Assembly (NCBI GenBank): GCA_027627225.1
Contig: CM051029.1
Location: forward strand, 15,459,956 to 15,523,955
Direction of reading: 5' to 3'
Source of the DNA: Congeria kusceri
Taxonomy: Eukaryota > Mollusca > Bivalvia > Myida > Dreissenidae
Length of the DNA stretch: 64,000 bases
In this document: one piece after another, positions 38,101 to 43,439 of the stretch
Layout of the letters: every line of letters begins with the position of its first letter
Position numbering within the stretch: the first letter of the stretch is position 1
Translations under genes and position numbers: made by a program
The notes under the pieces: model-generated
What the model was told of the DNA's origin: nothing
The model's database searches: none
Seen by the model: only the letters and a program-made list of their open reading frames with translations

Positions 38101-38769
38101 CATTATATCAGGTGAAATAGGTGCTGTTTTACTGTCGATCAGGGCTTGCATTAAGGGAAGTTTGGGAGTAATTTACTCCCAGTTTTATTGTCAAAGGACT
38201 TCCAAAAATGCATACATGGAAGTTGCAGAATTTCCAAAATTGCAGCCATGGAAGTGCCATCATGTCAGGATGAACAAGTTAGAAAAAAATTAAGTAAATT
38301 ATCTAAATGTATACTCTTTCACTGAATAAATTGGCATATAAACACTAAATGAAAAATAACTGGCCTTAAAAACACCTTGAATTTTATACTTAATTTCATT
38401 TCTGAAATACTCAGGACTTATGTAGCGCAATACTGTAAAAACTTCCAAATATTATTAGCAAAACTTCCGAAATCAGAGGCCAGGCAGTTTCAACTTCCAG
38501 TTTTCAAAAGTTAAAGAAACCCCTGGTCCATGTTTGCTCGTTGATTTTGCAAATACAGATTTTGAAATTGGTTTATTCCATCAGGGAAAAATACACATTT
38601 TTGGGTGATTGGACCAATGAAAACGATATAAAAGAACTGAAAGGAAAATGTCACTTCCTATACCGATATCAATGGCAAATCGTCTGGCAGTTTTCAGGTT
38701 CTTAAAAACATTTTCGTCAGGAAGCTGGATACTTTTCACGTGCGATTCTACACTCTCTGTGGCAAACAT
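5025..38769 (-). CDS. pank4: Pantothenate kinase 4 (PANK4), exons 1-10, 3' end outside window
   Basis: Ten exons on the minus strand: 38769-38664, 36620-36547, 33547-33333, 30366-30183, 29922-29830, 25627-25453, 19121-18931, 14632-14551, 12698-12616, 5180-5025. They have AG/GT borders, compatible phases at every junction, and total 1359 nt = 453 codons. Residues about 30-375 form a type II pantothenate kinase (acetate/sugar kinase fold): FAIDIGGSLAKL phosphate loop, [72 protein letters not shown]. Exon 10 opens the DUF89 metal-dependent phosphatase domain ([11 protein letters not shown]). Animal PANK4 is about 770 residues, so roughly 320 C-terminal residues are not in the window. Pantothenate kinase phosphorylates vitamin B5 in the first step of CoA synthesis; the PANK4 DUF89 domain is reported to dephosphorylate 4'-phosphopantetheine and related metabolites. 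Mammalian PANK4 is a pseudokinase, but this copy keeps Glu138 and the Arg equivalent to human PANK3 Arg207. Introns are packed with minisatellites and transposons. Confidence 0.93.
5228..6768 (+). mobile_element. Repeat element starting AGCTGTCAGAGGACAGCGCG with internal tandem units
   Basis: It begins with the palindromic head and the ctcgactattcgaag motif and ends with the inverse cttcaaatagtcgagctaaa at 6750-6768. Between are about eight imperfect units of roughly 170 bp (cataactctgtcaaaatac ... gttgatgacaaagg). Related copies occur at 12818, 27440, 28096 and 58780. No coding capacity was seen. Confidence 0.7.
6925..7050. repeat. (GAT)n-type microsatellite
   Basis: Interrupted GAT/GGT trinucleotide tract. 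The His-rich reading frame across it on the minus strand (6793-7098) is a by-product. From 7051 to 7713 I see nothing recognisable. Confidence 0.8.
7714..7851. mobile_element. Palindromic MITE (GCGCGTCGTGRGRAAACCGG family), short copy
   Basis: Ends pair as GGCGCGTCGTGAGGAAACC and the inverse ...TTCTCATGACGTGCC. The centre is the near-palindrome gattagcctgtgcgg...aacaggcttatccgg, flanked by gtgcgtaaagtgtca and tgacacttttcgcac. Confidence 0.85.
7853..7952. repeat. Copy of 21352-21450 (pank4 exon 6 edge and intron segment)
   Basis: About 100 bp nearly identical to 21352-21450, starting tgtcttcacccagtcaca. Its right end, read on the gene strand, is CCAGGAAGATCTCAAAGAAC followed by AATCTAG|GTATGG, a copy of the pank4 exon 6 end and donor. 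It sits between two MITE pieces. Confidence 0.75.
7959..8119. mobile_element. Palindromic MITE, right half
   Basis: Matches the right half of the family: tatggtattttctgtttcaa, tccactgtaggtgg, the acaggctaatcc palindrome, acgcacatgcattaagacc and the end gttttcccacgaagcgcc. Confidence 0.85.
8215..8545 (-). mobile_element. MITE-like element with aaacaacgataatgcgaa motif
   Basis: Reverse-oriented relative of the elements at 49584-49822 and 57476-57690. It shares attatcgttgtta, cattctaacatgat and ctgagtggagca blocks in the same order. From 8546 to about 9060 nothing else was recognised. Confidence 0.6.
9060..9553 (-). repeat. Degenerate 118-150-bp repeats carrying the pank4 exon 9 donor edge
   Basis: Units share ggacaaatctgaccagttaac, gaacattacacatac and an exon-like core. 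On the gene strand 9150-9175 reads CAGACGCAAAACTCAAAC|GTGAGT, versus CAGACACAGAACTCACAT|GTGAGT at the end of exon 9. Two units at about 9230-9465 are nearly identical 118-bp copies. Confidence 0.65.
9554..9600. mobile_element. Palindromic MITE, left end (interrupted)
   Basis: gaggcggatcctgggaaaac and gcttaatgcatgtgcgtaaag are the left arm; the right part resumes at 12180. The two pieces probably belong to one element split by the DNA at 9601-12179. Confidence 0.65.
9601..12179. other. Non-coding insertion of about 2.6 kb inside a MITE
   Basis: Bordered by accggcaaattttgagtggg on the left and tctggcaaattttatttcgg / gtccggcaacttttgacagg on the right, which look like eroded related ends. It holds a long hairpin (about 11428-11515) and a related segment at 10540 (ctgcccgtggacaggtcttt). 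No convincing gene or transposase domain was found; all reading frames are short. Confidence 0.45.
12180..12374. mobile_element. Palindromic MITE, right part (interrupted)
   Basis: tttgcacaggctaatacagg, tccactgtaggcggaaagtg, gcacaggctgatcc and the terminal tccggtttacccacgtcatg match the family's right half. Confidence 0.75.
12380..12615 (-). repeat. Degenerate copies of the pank4 exon 9 donor edge (second block)
   Basis: Continuation of the array at 9060-9553. Position 12455-12478 reads on the gene strand CCCAGAACTCAAACATGAGT, parallel to the real exon end CACAGAACTCACATGTGAGT. It is followed by the same actatttaacag and gacacatatctgacca blocks. Confidence 0.6.
12616..12698 (-). CDS. pank4: pank4 exon 9 (linker between kinase and DUF89 domains)
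   Basis: 83 nt, phase 1 to 0. The acceptor is gtgtgatttcag and the donor TCACAT|GTGAGT. It codes for [19 protein letters not shown], matching the YSWGENYAGSSGL linker of vertebrate PANK4. It is too short to be seen as a free-standing ORF; it was found because it is the only piece in the interval that joins exon 8 (phase 1) to exon 10 (phase 0). Confidence 0.87.
12818..13120. mobile_element. Fragment of the AGCTGTC element (right part)
   Basis: Two units of ataactctgtcacattacaa / gttgatgacaaagg, then the terminal cagacgctgacgctgggg and ttcttcgaatagtggagct. Confidence 0.65.
13121..14550. other. Intron sequence without recognised features
   Basis: AT-rich pank4 intron between exons 8 and 9. 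A weak repeat, ccttgacagcgagaaggggctatcagccttct (14045) against gaaagacagaagggcctatcaatcttct (13625), is the only structure noticed. Confidence 0.5.
14551..14632 (-). CDS. pank4: pank4 exon 8
   Basis: 82 nt, phase 0 to 1. The acceptor is gcttttgttccag and the donor GAAGATG|GTATGT. It codes for [20 protein letters not shown] and LKGAEED, the C-terminal signature of the PANK fold. Its first 31 nt and acceptor are repeated about 25 times immediately upstream. Confidence 0.92.
14633..16684 (-). repeat. 81-bp tandem array made of the pank4 exon 8 acceptor edge
   Basis: About 25 copies of an 81-bp unit directly upstream (gene sense) of exon 8. On the gene strand each contains gtgcttttgttccag|GGAGAGATTC and the first 31 nt of exon 8 (to CGACATG), then 50 nt of intron starting ttacatcatagtctcg. 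Units are about 97-99% alike by eye. Two shortened units (about 15378 and 16670) lack 11 bp. Because 81 is divisible by 3, two frames stay open for more than 1.3 kb; the exon 8 frame hits TAG in every unit. Confidence 0.94.
16690..17349. other. Intron sequence without recognised features
   Basis: AT-rich. The only pattern is a short gggtcgatttgggtcaattt run at 16826-16875. Confidence 0.5.
17350..17574 (-). mobile_element. tRNA-derived SINE (GTC anticodon-like head)
   Basis: On the minus strand the head reads TAGCTCAGTTGGTAGAGCG (A box) and GGGTTCGAGCCCC (B box), with CTGTCAC in the anticodon-loop position. The body contains gcataagtatgtgcactcgg and ccgcttagatcggctaag. Relatives are at 31029, 32950, 36360 and 47812. 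Confidence 0.85.
17638..18036. repeat. 40-bp tandem array, 10 copies
   Basis: Unit ggtacatgcttggcaatacg + aacggaagacctttccagtc. Copies differ at one to three positions. Many frames are open on both strands because few stops occur in the unit. The gene strand has a weak donor-like ctggaaag|gtcttc resembling the end of exon 7, not enough to claim origin. Confidence 0.95.
18092..18351. mobile_element. Palindromic MITE, full copy
   Basis: Left end gaggcatgtcgtgggaaaac, right end gattttcccacgatgcgcct; two internal palindromes around gagcctgtgcagtccgcaca and gcctgtccgcacaggc. From 18352 to 18930 nothing else was recognised. Confidence 0.88.
18931..19121 (-). CDS. pank4: pank4 exon 7
   Basis: 191 nt, phase 1 to 0. 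The acceptor is gttcttcctttag and the donor TCAAAG|GTCAGT. It codes for [40 protein letters not shown] and [20 protein letters not shown], the C-terminal part of the kinase domain. The two arrays upstream in the sense direction carry acceptor copies. Confidence 0.93.
19187..20600 (-). repeat. 70-bp tandem array related to the pank4 exon 7 acceptor
   Basis: About 20 copies of aacaacgtccactgaaggaa...caaatgttt. On the gene strand each unit reads acagaaaaagtgctagagta + ttgttccttcag|TGGACG. This parallels the real exon 7 border acagaaaaaaatgtgagtgt + tttgttcttcctttag|AGGAGACC. The array therefore multiplies a branch/pyrimidine-tract/AG cassette. Confidence 0.88.
20601..20774 (-). repeat. Transitional degenerate units between two acceptor arrays
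   Basis: Mixed units combining aggaacaatacactatcact (70-bp type) with gaggagtaaaacattgat (42-bp type), suggesting both arrays share one ancestor. Confidence 0.55.
20775..21240 (-). repeat. 42-bp tandem array related to the pank4 exon 7 acceptor
   Basis: About 11 copies of aacaagttctctgctaaaga...cacatgttt. The gene strand reads tgtgactgttttactcctct + ttag|CAGAGAAC, close to the exon 7 border tgtgagtgttttgttcttcc + tttag|AGGAGACC. The unit is divisible by three, so a 133-codon spurious frame runs through it. Confidence 0.87.
21352..21455 (-). repeat. Duplicated pank4 exon 6 edge with possible 33-nt microexon (21423-21455)
   Basis: Gene-strand sequence ttcttaatgcag|GGTCACCCAGGAAGATC + TCAAAGAACAATCTAG|GTGTGG. 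The 33 nt would be phase 1 to phase 1, so it could join exon 6 to exon 7 in frame, adding [15 protein letters not shown] residues similar to the exon 6 tail [10 protein letters not shown]. The donor is weak. It may be only a relic. Confidence 0.5.
21456..25445 (-). repeat. 52-bp tandem array starting at the pank4 exon 6 donor
   Basis: About 77 copies of gtcataattgtctgtatcta + gactgttaacactagaccat + gaccctaacttt. The proximal degenerate unit begins within 10-20 bp of the exon 6 donor: GTACGCCAAAAATTAGGCCATGG aligns with tgacaaagttagggtcatgg of the repeats. The array is probably seeded at the 5' splice site region, but unlike the others it contains little exon sequence. Confidence 0.93.
25453..25627 (-). 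CDS. pank4: pank4 exon 6
   Basis: 175 nt, phase 0 to 1. The acceptor is ctgtttccag and the donor AATCAAG|GTACGC. It codes for [20 protein letters not shown] and [16 protein letters not shown], then a more variable tail ending [10 protein letters not shown]. The tail has been copied to 21423-21455 and to about 7921-7950. Confidence 0.92.
25940..26600. repeat. Degenerate tandem repeat of about 100 bp upstream of exon 6
   Basis: About six loose units sharing gatgttacagttaaacct, gcactataacacatgata and aatccatgggggttaa. The core resembles the intron side of the exon 6 acceptor (acagttgaagttaaacctct); the similarity is weak. Confidence 0.6.
26625..26800. mobile_element. AGCTGTC element fragment
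   Basis: aggagctgtcagatggcaga + gcacttgactattcaaagta + tttt matches the head of the element family seen at 5228 and 58780. Confidence 0.5.
26805..27265. repeat. About 70-bp tandem repeat (aggcacacgagtgcctgtat)
   Basis: Five to six units of aggcacacgagtgcctgtat + cgctccactggtttattaag + taagcagtgtcagaagcaag. Some alternate with a shorter gatatggtaattcagtaagc unit at 27170-27265. Confidence 0.85.
27440..28095. mobile_element. AGCTGTC-family element, internal units
   Basis: Four units of cataactctgtcaaaatac and gttgatgacaaa type, ending in the actctatcgctggggtgaat terminal segment. Confidence 0.6.
28096..28502. mobile_element. AGCTGTC-family element, variant with both ends
   Basis: Starts agagctgtcccaggacagcg + cgctcaactattc and ends ttcggtgaacggtcgagct. 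The interior (ggccttggccagtgaccttacataatgac, split over two units) differs from the other copies. Confidence 0.65.
28561..29829 (-). repeat. 121-bp tandem array containing copies of pank4 exon 5 and its donor
   Basis: Ten full or partial copies downstream (gene sense) of exon 5. Each full unit holds 60 nt nearly identical to the exon end, coding for [20 protein letters not shown], followed by donor AAG|GTTGGAATATATCG and about 60 nt of intron. The unit also brings ATTTTGATAG just before the exonic part, an acceptor-like AG. Unit length is not a multiple of 3, so each copy opens a 77-codon frame. A 23-bp subrepeat tttccccccgatggctgtac occurs about four times at 28595-28680. Confidence 0.94.
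29830..29922 (-). CDS. pank4: pank4 exon 5 (GGGTFWGL motif)
   Basis: 93 nt, exactly 31 codons, phase 0 to 0. The acceptor is tgtacattgcag and the donor GCCAAG|GTTGAA. It codes for [21 protein letters not shown] and SLLTKAK. The Arg in FDRIGG matches Arg207 of PANK3, which is Trp in human PANK4. The 3' two thirds of this exon, with its donor, is the source of the adjacent 121-bp array. Confidence 0.93.
30000..30040. repeat. Two copies of tttcccttgggaacatgttc
   Basis: Short direct repeat in the intron between exons 4 and 5. Confidence 0.6.
30183..30366 (-). CDS. pank4: pank4 exon 4 (catalytic Glu, VNIGSGVS motif)
   Basis: 184 nt, phase 2 to 0. The acceptor is gtgtttttcag and the donor ATTAAA|GTATGC. 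It codes for [20 protein letters not shown] and [16 protein letters not shown]. The Glu before ITCLIKG aligns with the catalytic Glu138 of PANK1-3, which is Val in human PANK4. Confidence 0.93.
30745..30930 (-). repeat. Degenerate copy of pank4 exon 3 donor edge with intron
   Basis: Parallels 33195-33380: attggttgtgttcca, ttggcagatccgagaaacta, then ccttacttaacagagagttt + ctttctgatataccctgtgt + acttgta. On the gene strand it keeps the exon end TCTCTGTTAA|GTAAGGCC. Shorter echoes lie at 31369-31402, 32711-32740 and 33078-33140. Confidence 0.7.
31029..31337 (-). mobile_element. tRNA-derived SINE, long copy
   Basis: Minus-strand head CTAGCTTAGTTGGTAGAGCA plus B-box-like tgagctcaagccc; the body has gaatcagaggtagggggaga, gcataagtatgtgcactta and a (tttg)n end. 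Confidence 0.85.
31620..32455. mobile_element. Element with 160-bp internal units and GGACAGAC tail
   Basis: Five imperfect units containing gtgtgaccttgaccttgag, ccttctgcacatc and agtttcatgaaaatccttca, ending in (cggacagacgga)n and a tataacccccctccagcttc end. No coding frame was recognised. Confidence 0.6.
32950..33065 (+). mobile_element. SINE fragment (body only)
   Basis: ccgcttagatcggctaccga, gtgtgagtaggttaactgac and caaacaaacaaac tail, opposite in orientation to the copy at 31029. Confidence 0.75.
33333..33547 (-). CDS. pank4: pank4 exon 3
   Basis: 215 nt, phase 0 to 2. The acceptor is tatatggcag and the donor GTGAA|GTAAGG. It codes for residues 61-131, containing [18 protein letters not shown] and [12 protein letters not shown], typical of the PANK4 kinase core. 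Degenerate copies of its 3' edge lie in the following intron. Confidence 0.93.
33548..33970. other. Intron sequence without recognised features
   Basis: No repeat or coding pattern seen. Confidence 0.4.
33986..34315. repeat. 26-bp tandem array (cctgcattatcctaggcctg)
   Basis: About 13 units of cctgcattatcctaggcctg + cattat, some shortened. On the gene strand every half unit reads ataatgcag|g, an acceptor-like AG, but it lacks a pyrimidine tract and clear exon 3 sequence. Confidence 0.92.
34338..34968. mobile_element. Repeat with ggggccgaaattcggcccc palindrome, split by a MITE
   Basis: Matches 46084-46445 (accttaaaattcccctc, aacgttttataactaagtag, gaattccccttatggcgtaa). The GCGCGTCGTG MITE at 34400-34655 is nested in it. 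Confidence 0.7.
34400..34655. mobile_element. Palindromic MITE, full copy
   Basis: Left end tggcccgtcgtgagaaaacc, right end ggttttcacacgacgcgcca. Both palindromic cores are intact. Confidence 0.88.
35381..35900. mobile_element. Palindromic MITE with tripled left arm
   Basis: One left terminus (gaggcacgtcgtgggaatac) and one right terminus (ggttttccaacgaggcgcct) enclose three successive left-arm units of about 131 bp, each running from the gcttaatgcatgtgcgtaaa region to gacttccttgaaacagaaaa, then a single right arm. Confidence 0.85.
36360..36526 (+). mobile_element. SINE fragment (body only)
   Basis: Contains tccccctacctctgattcaa, ttactggcataagtatgtgc, ccgttatatgactgaaatac and a caaacaaacaaac tail. 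Confidence 0.75.
36547..36620 (-). CDS. pank4: pank4 exon 2
   Basis: 74 nt, phase 1 to 0. The acceptor tatttcttgcag precedes GGGGGTCATTG; the donor is GACAAG|GTAGGC. With exon 1 it completes [17 protein letters not shown], the N-terminal kinase motif of PANK4. Confidence 0.9.
36621..38663. other. pank4 intron 1, no recognised element
   Basis: The only internal pattern is repeated ttccctgac / ttcactgac motifs at 37290-37345 and 37580-37715. No exon was recognised and none is needed: exon 1 and exon 2 join in phase. Confidence 0.5.
38664..38769 (-). CDS. pank4: pank4 exon 1 (start codon, phosphate loop)
   Basis: Codes for residues 1-35 plus the first base of codon 36, ending FAIDI-G at donor ATCG|GTATAGG. 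The ATG at 38769 (context ttaccATGt) gives an N-terminus close in length to vertebrate PANK4. The frame stays open to another ATG at 38820 that would add 17 residues (MPVHVEATH...), so the start is not certain. No upstream exon or promoter element was recognised. Confidence 0.85.
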
Positions 38770-39408
38770 GGTAATTTCTTTGGAGTGTACTGTATGGGTA
38801 GCTTCTACATGTACAGGCAAGCTTGATCATTCACAGAATCTGAAATATTGAAACAAAAATGTATCTAAAACTAAAATCACATCATGGTGGTACCCAAATT
38901 CAATGAAATGAGGACCAGTGTTCTGCCGTGGATGTGGCCTTGCGCCATTGGCGCAAAAATAAATTATTTGTCCCCACCAAATTTTCGTAAGCGGGTCCGC
39001 GGATGCACACAATTTACAAGTTAATCATTCGGCGTATTTAGTAAAATTTATATCATTGACCATGACGTCAATTTATAACCAATTTTTTTCACTAGAACAC
39101 TAATTCATTAACGCTTTATCGGCAGTGCTTGAACAGTTCAGATACAGTAGTATCAATCTATAATTGTACATGCGGTCCACATGCTAAGTGTGAAACACGC
39201 CTTTCAGCGATAAACTGCTGGACGACAGCCGCATTTCGGCAGGAACATCAAAGATGTTTGAAGTCGAATTACCGACACCGTTGCTATGAGTGTTGCTAAC
39301 GGCATACAGTTTTGGAAGCCCGGCTAATTGACGATGTAGCACTGTTACACTTTGTAGTTTTAACAGGTTTCATTATTAACGCCTTGTGTCTATAACGGAT
39401 TTTATTGT

Positions 39409-42309
39409 TTGTTCAAATGTAGAGGTGGATTTGTTCTCTATTACAAAGAAAGCTTACAAGAAGGTATTCAAATAATTCGTAATCATTATGATACAATAAT
39501 TTGGCTAAAACTTGATAAAATTTTCTTTAAAACTGACCAGGATATTTATCTATGTGGAACGTATTTATGGTGCGAAGATTCACCTGCATACAATATTGTT
39601 GACATTGATTTATTTGATGTTATGGAGAATGATGTCTTTGAATATAGCAATATAGGGGCTGTTTTTCTTGTTGGCGATTTTAACAGCAGAGTTGGTAATA
39701 AAAATGATTTTATTACCCATGATAAATTTAATATATTAATCGATGACATTGATTATGAACCCGACTGTACACCAATAAGGGCCTCTGTTGACCGATCACA
39801 TAATAATCATGGTATTAAACTATTAGATTTGTGTAAATCACTTAATATTCGCATTGTTAACGGCCGTGTTGGCGATAGTAATAACTTCACATTTTTGTCA
39901 CATAACGGTTCGTCCATGATTGACTATGTACTTTACTGTGAACGCAATTTTTCATTGATAAGTGATTTAAATATTGGGCCATTTAATGAGTGGAGCGATC
40001 ACGCCCCAATACGTTTATCATTGTTGTGTAATACTATCCAAAATAGAGATAATAGCTATTCAGAAATTAAATATAAATGGAACGATACGTTTTTACAACA
40101 GTTCCAATCGGGTATAATTGCTAGTTTACCGAATTTAAATACCATTGTTCACAATATAAACTGTGATAGCAAACAGTCTATAAATAATGCACTAAACGAT
40201 TTTACTAATGTTTTACGCAGTGTAGCGAATCCATTGTTTTCTAAACACCGACTAGTCAAGCCCATTTATAGTTTTGATGAAAATTCACATACGAATCAAT
40301 CTGATTGGTTTGACCTTGAATGCACACATGTTCGCAACACGTACCTAGCAAATCTGCGTCGTTTTAATGTTTGTCCGTCTGACGCCAATAGAATACAGCT
40401 ATGTGAGAGTAAAAGGAATTATAAAAATTTCATACGTAAAAAGAAGTCAATATTTTACAAGCGAAAGATGGTTGAAATTCAAAACTTAAAAAAGAGTAAA
40501 CCAAAAGAGTTCTGGAAATATTTCAGCAAACGAACGAGTAATGTGGGAAATAATTTATCATTAAATGAGTTCAAAGAATATTTTTCAAATTTGAGTAACA
40601 ACATTTTTGATTGTGAAAATGTTCAGGCGGAGACTTTTTGTGAAAACAATGATTTTAATTATCCTAATGAATATTTTCCTGAACTAGATCAACCTTTTAC
40701 CGTTAATGAAATCGTTACCGCTGTGAAATCTTTGAAACGGAACAAAGCTTTTGGCAGTGACTGTATTTTAAATGAATACTTAATTGAAAGTATTGATATT
40801 TTATCATCACATTTGTGTGATCTGTTTAATTCTATACTAAATTCTGGTTATTTTCCAGATAACTGGACTGAAGGTACAATTATCCCATTGCATAAAAAGG
40901 GTGATAAAAACGATGTGAATAATTATAGAGGAATTACATTGGTTAGTTGTTTAGCGAAGCTTTTTACTACAGTTATAAACAAACGAATTGAGCAGTATTG
41001 TAATGATCACAACACTGTTTCGGATGCGCAATTCGGATTCTTGAAAGGTAGATCCACTGTTGACGCAATATTTGTACTTATGTCAATGGTGCAAAAATAT
41101 ATTAGTGAAAACAAAAGGTTATATGTTATTTTCGTTGACATGATGAAATGTTTTGATTCTATTTATAGAAATGGTTTGTGGTTGAAATTATACAATTGTG
41201 GTGTACGTGGAAAACTTTTAAGAATTGTAAGAGATATGTATCAGCATGTTAAATCTCGTGTTAAACTGTGTTCGAATTATTCTGAATACTTTGAAGTGGG
41301 CTTGCGTCAAGGTGAAGTAATGTCACCCCTATTGTTTTCTATTTTTGTCGAAGATTTAGAGTTGTTTTTACAAAAAGGTACAGACTGTGGCCTAGTTTTA
41401 GATGATATTGTATTGATACTTCTACTTTTTGCAGATGATATGGCCATTTTAGGTAAAACCCCATGTGAGGTACAACAACATTTAAATAGTTTAAAGTCAT
41501 ATTGTGATACCTGGGGACTCAAGGTAAATACTTCGAAGACTAAAATTATGGTTTTTCGTCAAAGGGGTGGATTATTAAATATTGAAAACTGGTCATACGA
41601 TGGACAAAAAATAGAAGTTGTAAATGATTTTAACTATTTAGGAACAATTTTTAATTACACTGGAAATTTTATTTTAAATCAGGAACACCTAGTTGGTAAA
41701 GCTTTGAAAGCAATGAACATTCTTTTATGCAAATGTAAGGAGTTTGACTTAAGTCCTAAGACAATGTGTCAGTTATTTGATGCTTTTGTGAGTCCTATAT
41801 TGAATTATTCCTGTGAAGTATGGGGTTATACTAAGTCAAAGGAACTTGAAAGAGTCCACCTTAAGTTTTGCAAGCGATTGTTAAAGGTTAAAATAAATAC
41901 TTGTAATGCAATTACATATAGTGAGTTGGGACGTTACCCATTGTTTATTAGTAGATATATTCGAATGATTAAATACTGGCTGAAAATTGCTAGCTCAAAC
42001 AATATTATTGTTAAAACTATTTATTCCCAATCTGTTATTGATAGTTATAACGGACGTTTAAATTGGGCAGCAAATATAAGAAAGTTGTTAGCTGATTATG
42101 GATTTGCATACGCATTTGATAATGTTAGCAGTATCAATCAGGATTTATTTTTGAATGAGTTAAAAACCCGTATTATAGACACCTTTAAACAAGAAATGAT
42201 GTCAAAAATTGACAACAGCTCAATGTTGTGTCAGTATAAATTGTGTAAATCAACACATTATTACGAGCCATATTTAGATATTTATCAAAACGTTATTGCT
42301 TATACATGA
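39409..42309 (+). CDS. LINE ORF2-like protein: partial endonuclease plus reverse transcriptase
   Basis: 966 codons. It enters in the middle of an apurinic endonuclease domain (GGFVLYYKE at residues 4-12, GDFNSRVGN near 89, SDHAPIRL near 196); the N-terminal catalytic Asn/Glu motifs are missing. The reverse transcriptase follows: NNYRGITLVSCLAKLF, QFGFLKGRSTVDAI, catalytic VIFVDMMKCFD (Asp near 577), LRQGEVMSPLLFSIF and FADD (near 674). The first ATG is probably not a native start. The frame stops at 42307-42309. A C-terminal Cys-His motif continues in another frame at 42310-42620, so the protein has lost its tail. Sense strand is opposite to pank4. Confidence 0.85.
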   Translation: MFKCRGGFVLYYKESLQEGIQIIRNHYDTIIWLKLDKIFFKTDQDIYLCGTYLWCEDSPAYNIVDIDLFDVMENDVFEYSNIGAVFLVGDFNSRVGNKNDFITHDKFNILIDDIDYEPDCTPIRASVDRSHNNHGIKLLDLCKSLNIRIVNGRVGDSNNFTFLSHNGSSMIDYVLYCERNFSLISDLNIGPFNEWSDHAPIRLSLLCNTIQNRDNSYSEIKYKWNDTFLQQFQSGIIASLPNLNTIVHNINCDSKQSINNALNDFTNVLRSVANPLFSKHRLVKPIYSFDENSHTNQSDWFDLECTHVRNTYLANLRRFNVCPSDANRIQLCESKRNYKNFIRKKKSIFYKRKMVEIQNLKKSKPKEFWKYFSKRTSNVGNNLSLNEFKEYFSNLSNNIFDCENVQAETFCENNDFNYPNEYFPELDQPFTVNEIVTAVKSLKRNKAFGSDCILNEYLIESIDILSSHLCDLFNSILNSGYFPDNWTEGTIIPLHKKGDKNDVNNYRGITLVSCLAKLFTTVINKRIEQYCNDHNTVSDAQFGFLKGRSTVDAIFVLMSMVQKYISENKRLYVIFVDMMKCFDSIYRNGLWLKLYNCGVRGKLLRIVRDMYQHVKSRVKLCSNYSEYFEVGLRQGEVMSPLLFSIFVEDLELFLQKGTDCGLVLDDIVLILLLFADDMAILGKTPCEVQQHLNSLKSYCDTWGLKVNTSKTKIMVFRQRGGLLNIENWSYDGQKIEVVNDFNYLGTIFNYTGNFILNQEHLVGKALKAMNILLCKCKEFDLSPKTMCQLFDAFVSPILNYSCEVWGYTKSKELERVHLKFCKRLLKVKINTCNAITYSELGRYPLFISRYIRMIKYWLKIASSNNIIVKTIYSQSVIDSYNGRLNWAANIRKLLADYGFAYAFDNVSSINQDLFLNELKTRIIDTFKQEMMSKIDNSSMLCQYKLCKSTHYYEPYLDIYQNVIAYT

Positions 42310-42786
42310 GTAGATTAAGATGAAATGGACTTCCTCTCAGAATACAAACAGGAAGATATAATCAAATTCCACGAGAGGAAAGATATTGTACACTTTGTAA
42401 TTCTACAGATATAGAGGACGAATACCATTTTGCCATTATTTGCAATTGTTATACTGACATCAGAAAAAAATATATTAGAAGATATTTCTATGTAAAACCT
42501 TCTGTCTATAAATTTACCCAGCTTTTAAATTCAACTAATAAATCAGATGTTTTTAATCTGTGTAAGTTTATTAAGGAAGCTATGAATGTTAGAAATGCAC
42601 TAACTTTCGTTAATAATTAACACACGGTTAACGTTCATCCTCCGAATTCCTCGATCGAAATACACATTGATTAGAATTATTTAACACTACGCTATGTCAT
42701 GTTGATTGCATGTATTATATTGATATGTGTTGTAGACGATGTACTTGTACAAGTCTTAAATAAAATGTTCTGTTCTGTTCTGTTCA
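39415..42786 (+). mobile_element. 5'-truncated non-LTR retrotransposon (LINE)
   Basis: Carries endonuclease and reverse transcriptase sequence and ends in a TGTTC pentamer tail (tgttctgttctgttctgttc at about 42767-42786), typical of a LINE 3' end without poly(A). The 5' end is lost inside the endonuclease domain, so this copy is probably dead. Clade not resolved; the NYRGITL motif argues against CR1/L2, which usually have NYRPIS. Confidence 0.88.
42310..42620 (+). pseudogene. Out-of-frame C-terminal Cys-His region of the LINE protein
   Basis: In the frame starting agt-aga-tta-aga there is one TGA, then GLPLRIQTGRYNQIPREERY followed by CTLCNSTDIEDEYHFAIIC, a C-x2-C-x9-H-x4-C motif common near LINE C-termini. 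The frame stays open to TAA at 42618-42620. A frameshift near 42300 and the TGA separate it from the main frame. Confidence 0.7.
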
Positions 42787-43439
42787 AATTAAAATTAATA
42801 ATGCAAGGTTATACGGTATTTAAGAATGCAGTGTAAGATTGATCAACAGAACGTTATGAATTAATTAAGAACACAGTATTATGTATTAATCATTTTGTTA
42901 ACAGAAAAAACAAAACATGAATGAAAACAGTTAGTACGTTAATGAGGTGAACAACTTTTTTGTCTCTGTGTCCCTACATTTTTGTAATTTGTCCCCACTT
43001 TTTAAAGCCAAGAGGACCCTTGTCCCCAATAGTTCAAATTCACGGCAGAACACTGGAGGACTGTAAATTAAGATTGGAAAAATTGTTGAGTTGGAAAGCA
43101 AATAATTTGGACATTTAACATTTATATTTTAATGTGAAATATTTCAAAAAATCTTGTGTAATTTCACATAACACAATGGCTTTTCAAATTTAGGCTAGTG
43201 AGTTTGGGTTGGTGGCAACATTTGATCATTACTGATCATGGTTCTTTGCATTGAATTTATTTTTACCCTTAGTCTGTCATTGAAATGTGAAATGATCTAA
43301 TCATTGTCATTGTAATGTAAAATGATCTAATAGGCCGACTGATTTACATTGAATTTTCCAAGGCTGTGTGCTGATGACCCCAGTTTTACTCATAATTGTG
43401 TTTTTATATGTACAGTGAATATTGAAATCAAAAGTTATG

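Larger units (their letters stand above)
38916..43055. mobile_element. hAT-like element with 15-bp TIRs, carrying a LINE insertion
   Basis: CAGTGTTCTGCCGTG at 38916-38930 and its exact inverse at 43041-43055, each flanked outside by GAGGAC (38910-38915 and 43056-43061), a possible 6-bp target duplication. CAGTG termini resemble hAT ends, but hAT usually makes 8-bp duplications. Outside the LINE only about 0.5 kb (left) and 0.27 kb (right) remain and neither codes, so the host element is non-autonomous. A ttgtccccac motif is found near both ends. Confidence 0.65.

Noticed and set aside
39409..42309. Host gene with reverse-transcriptase domain
   Set aside because: Truncated endonuclease, LINE-type tail and broken C-terminus mark it as a retrotransposon copy.
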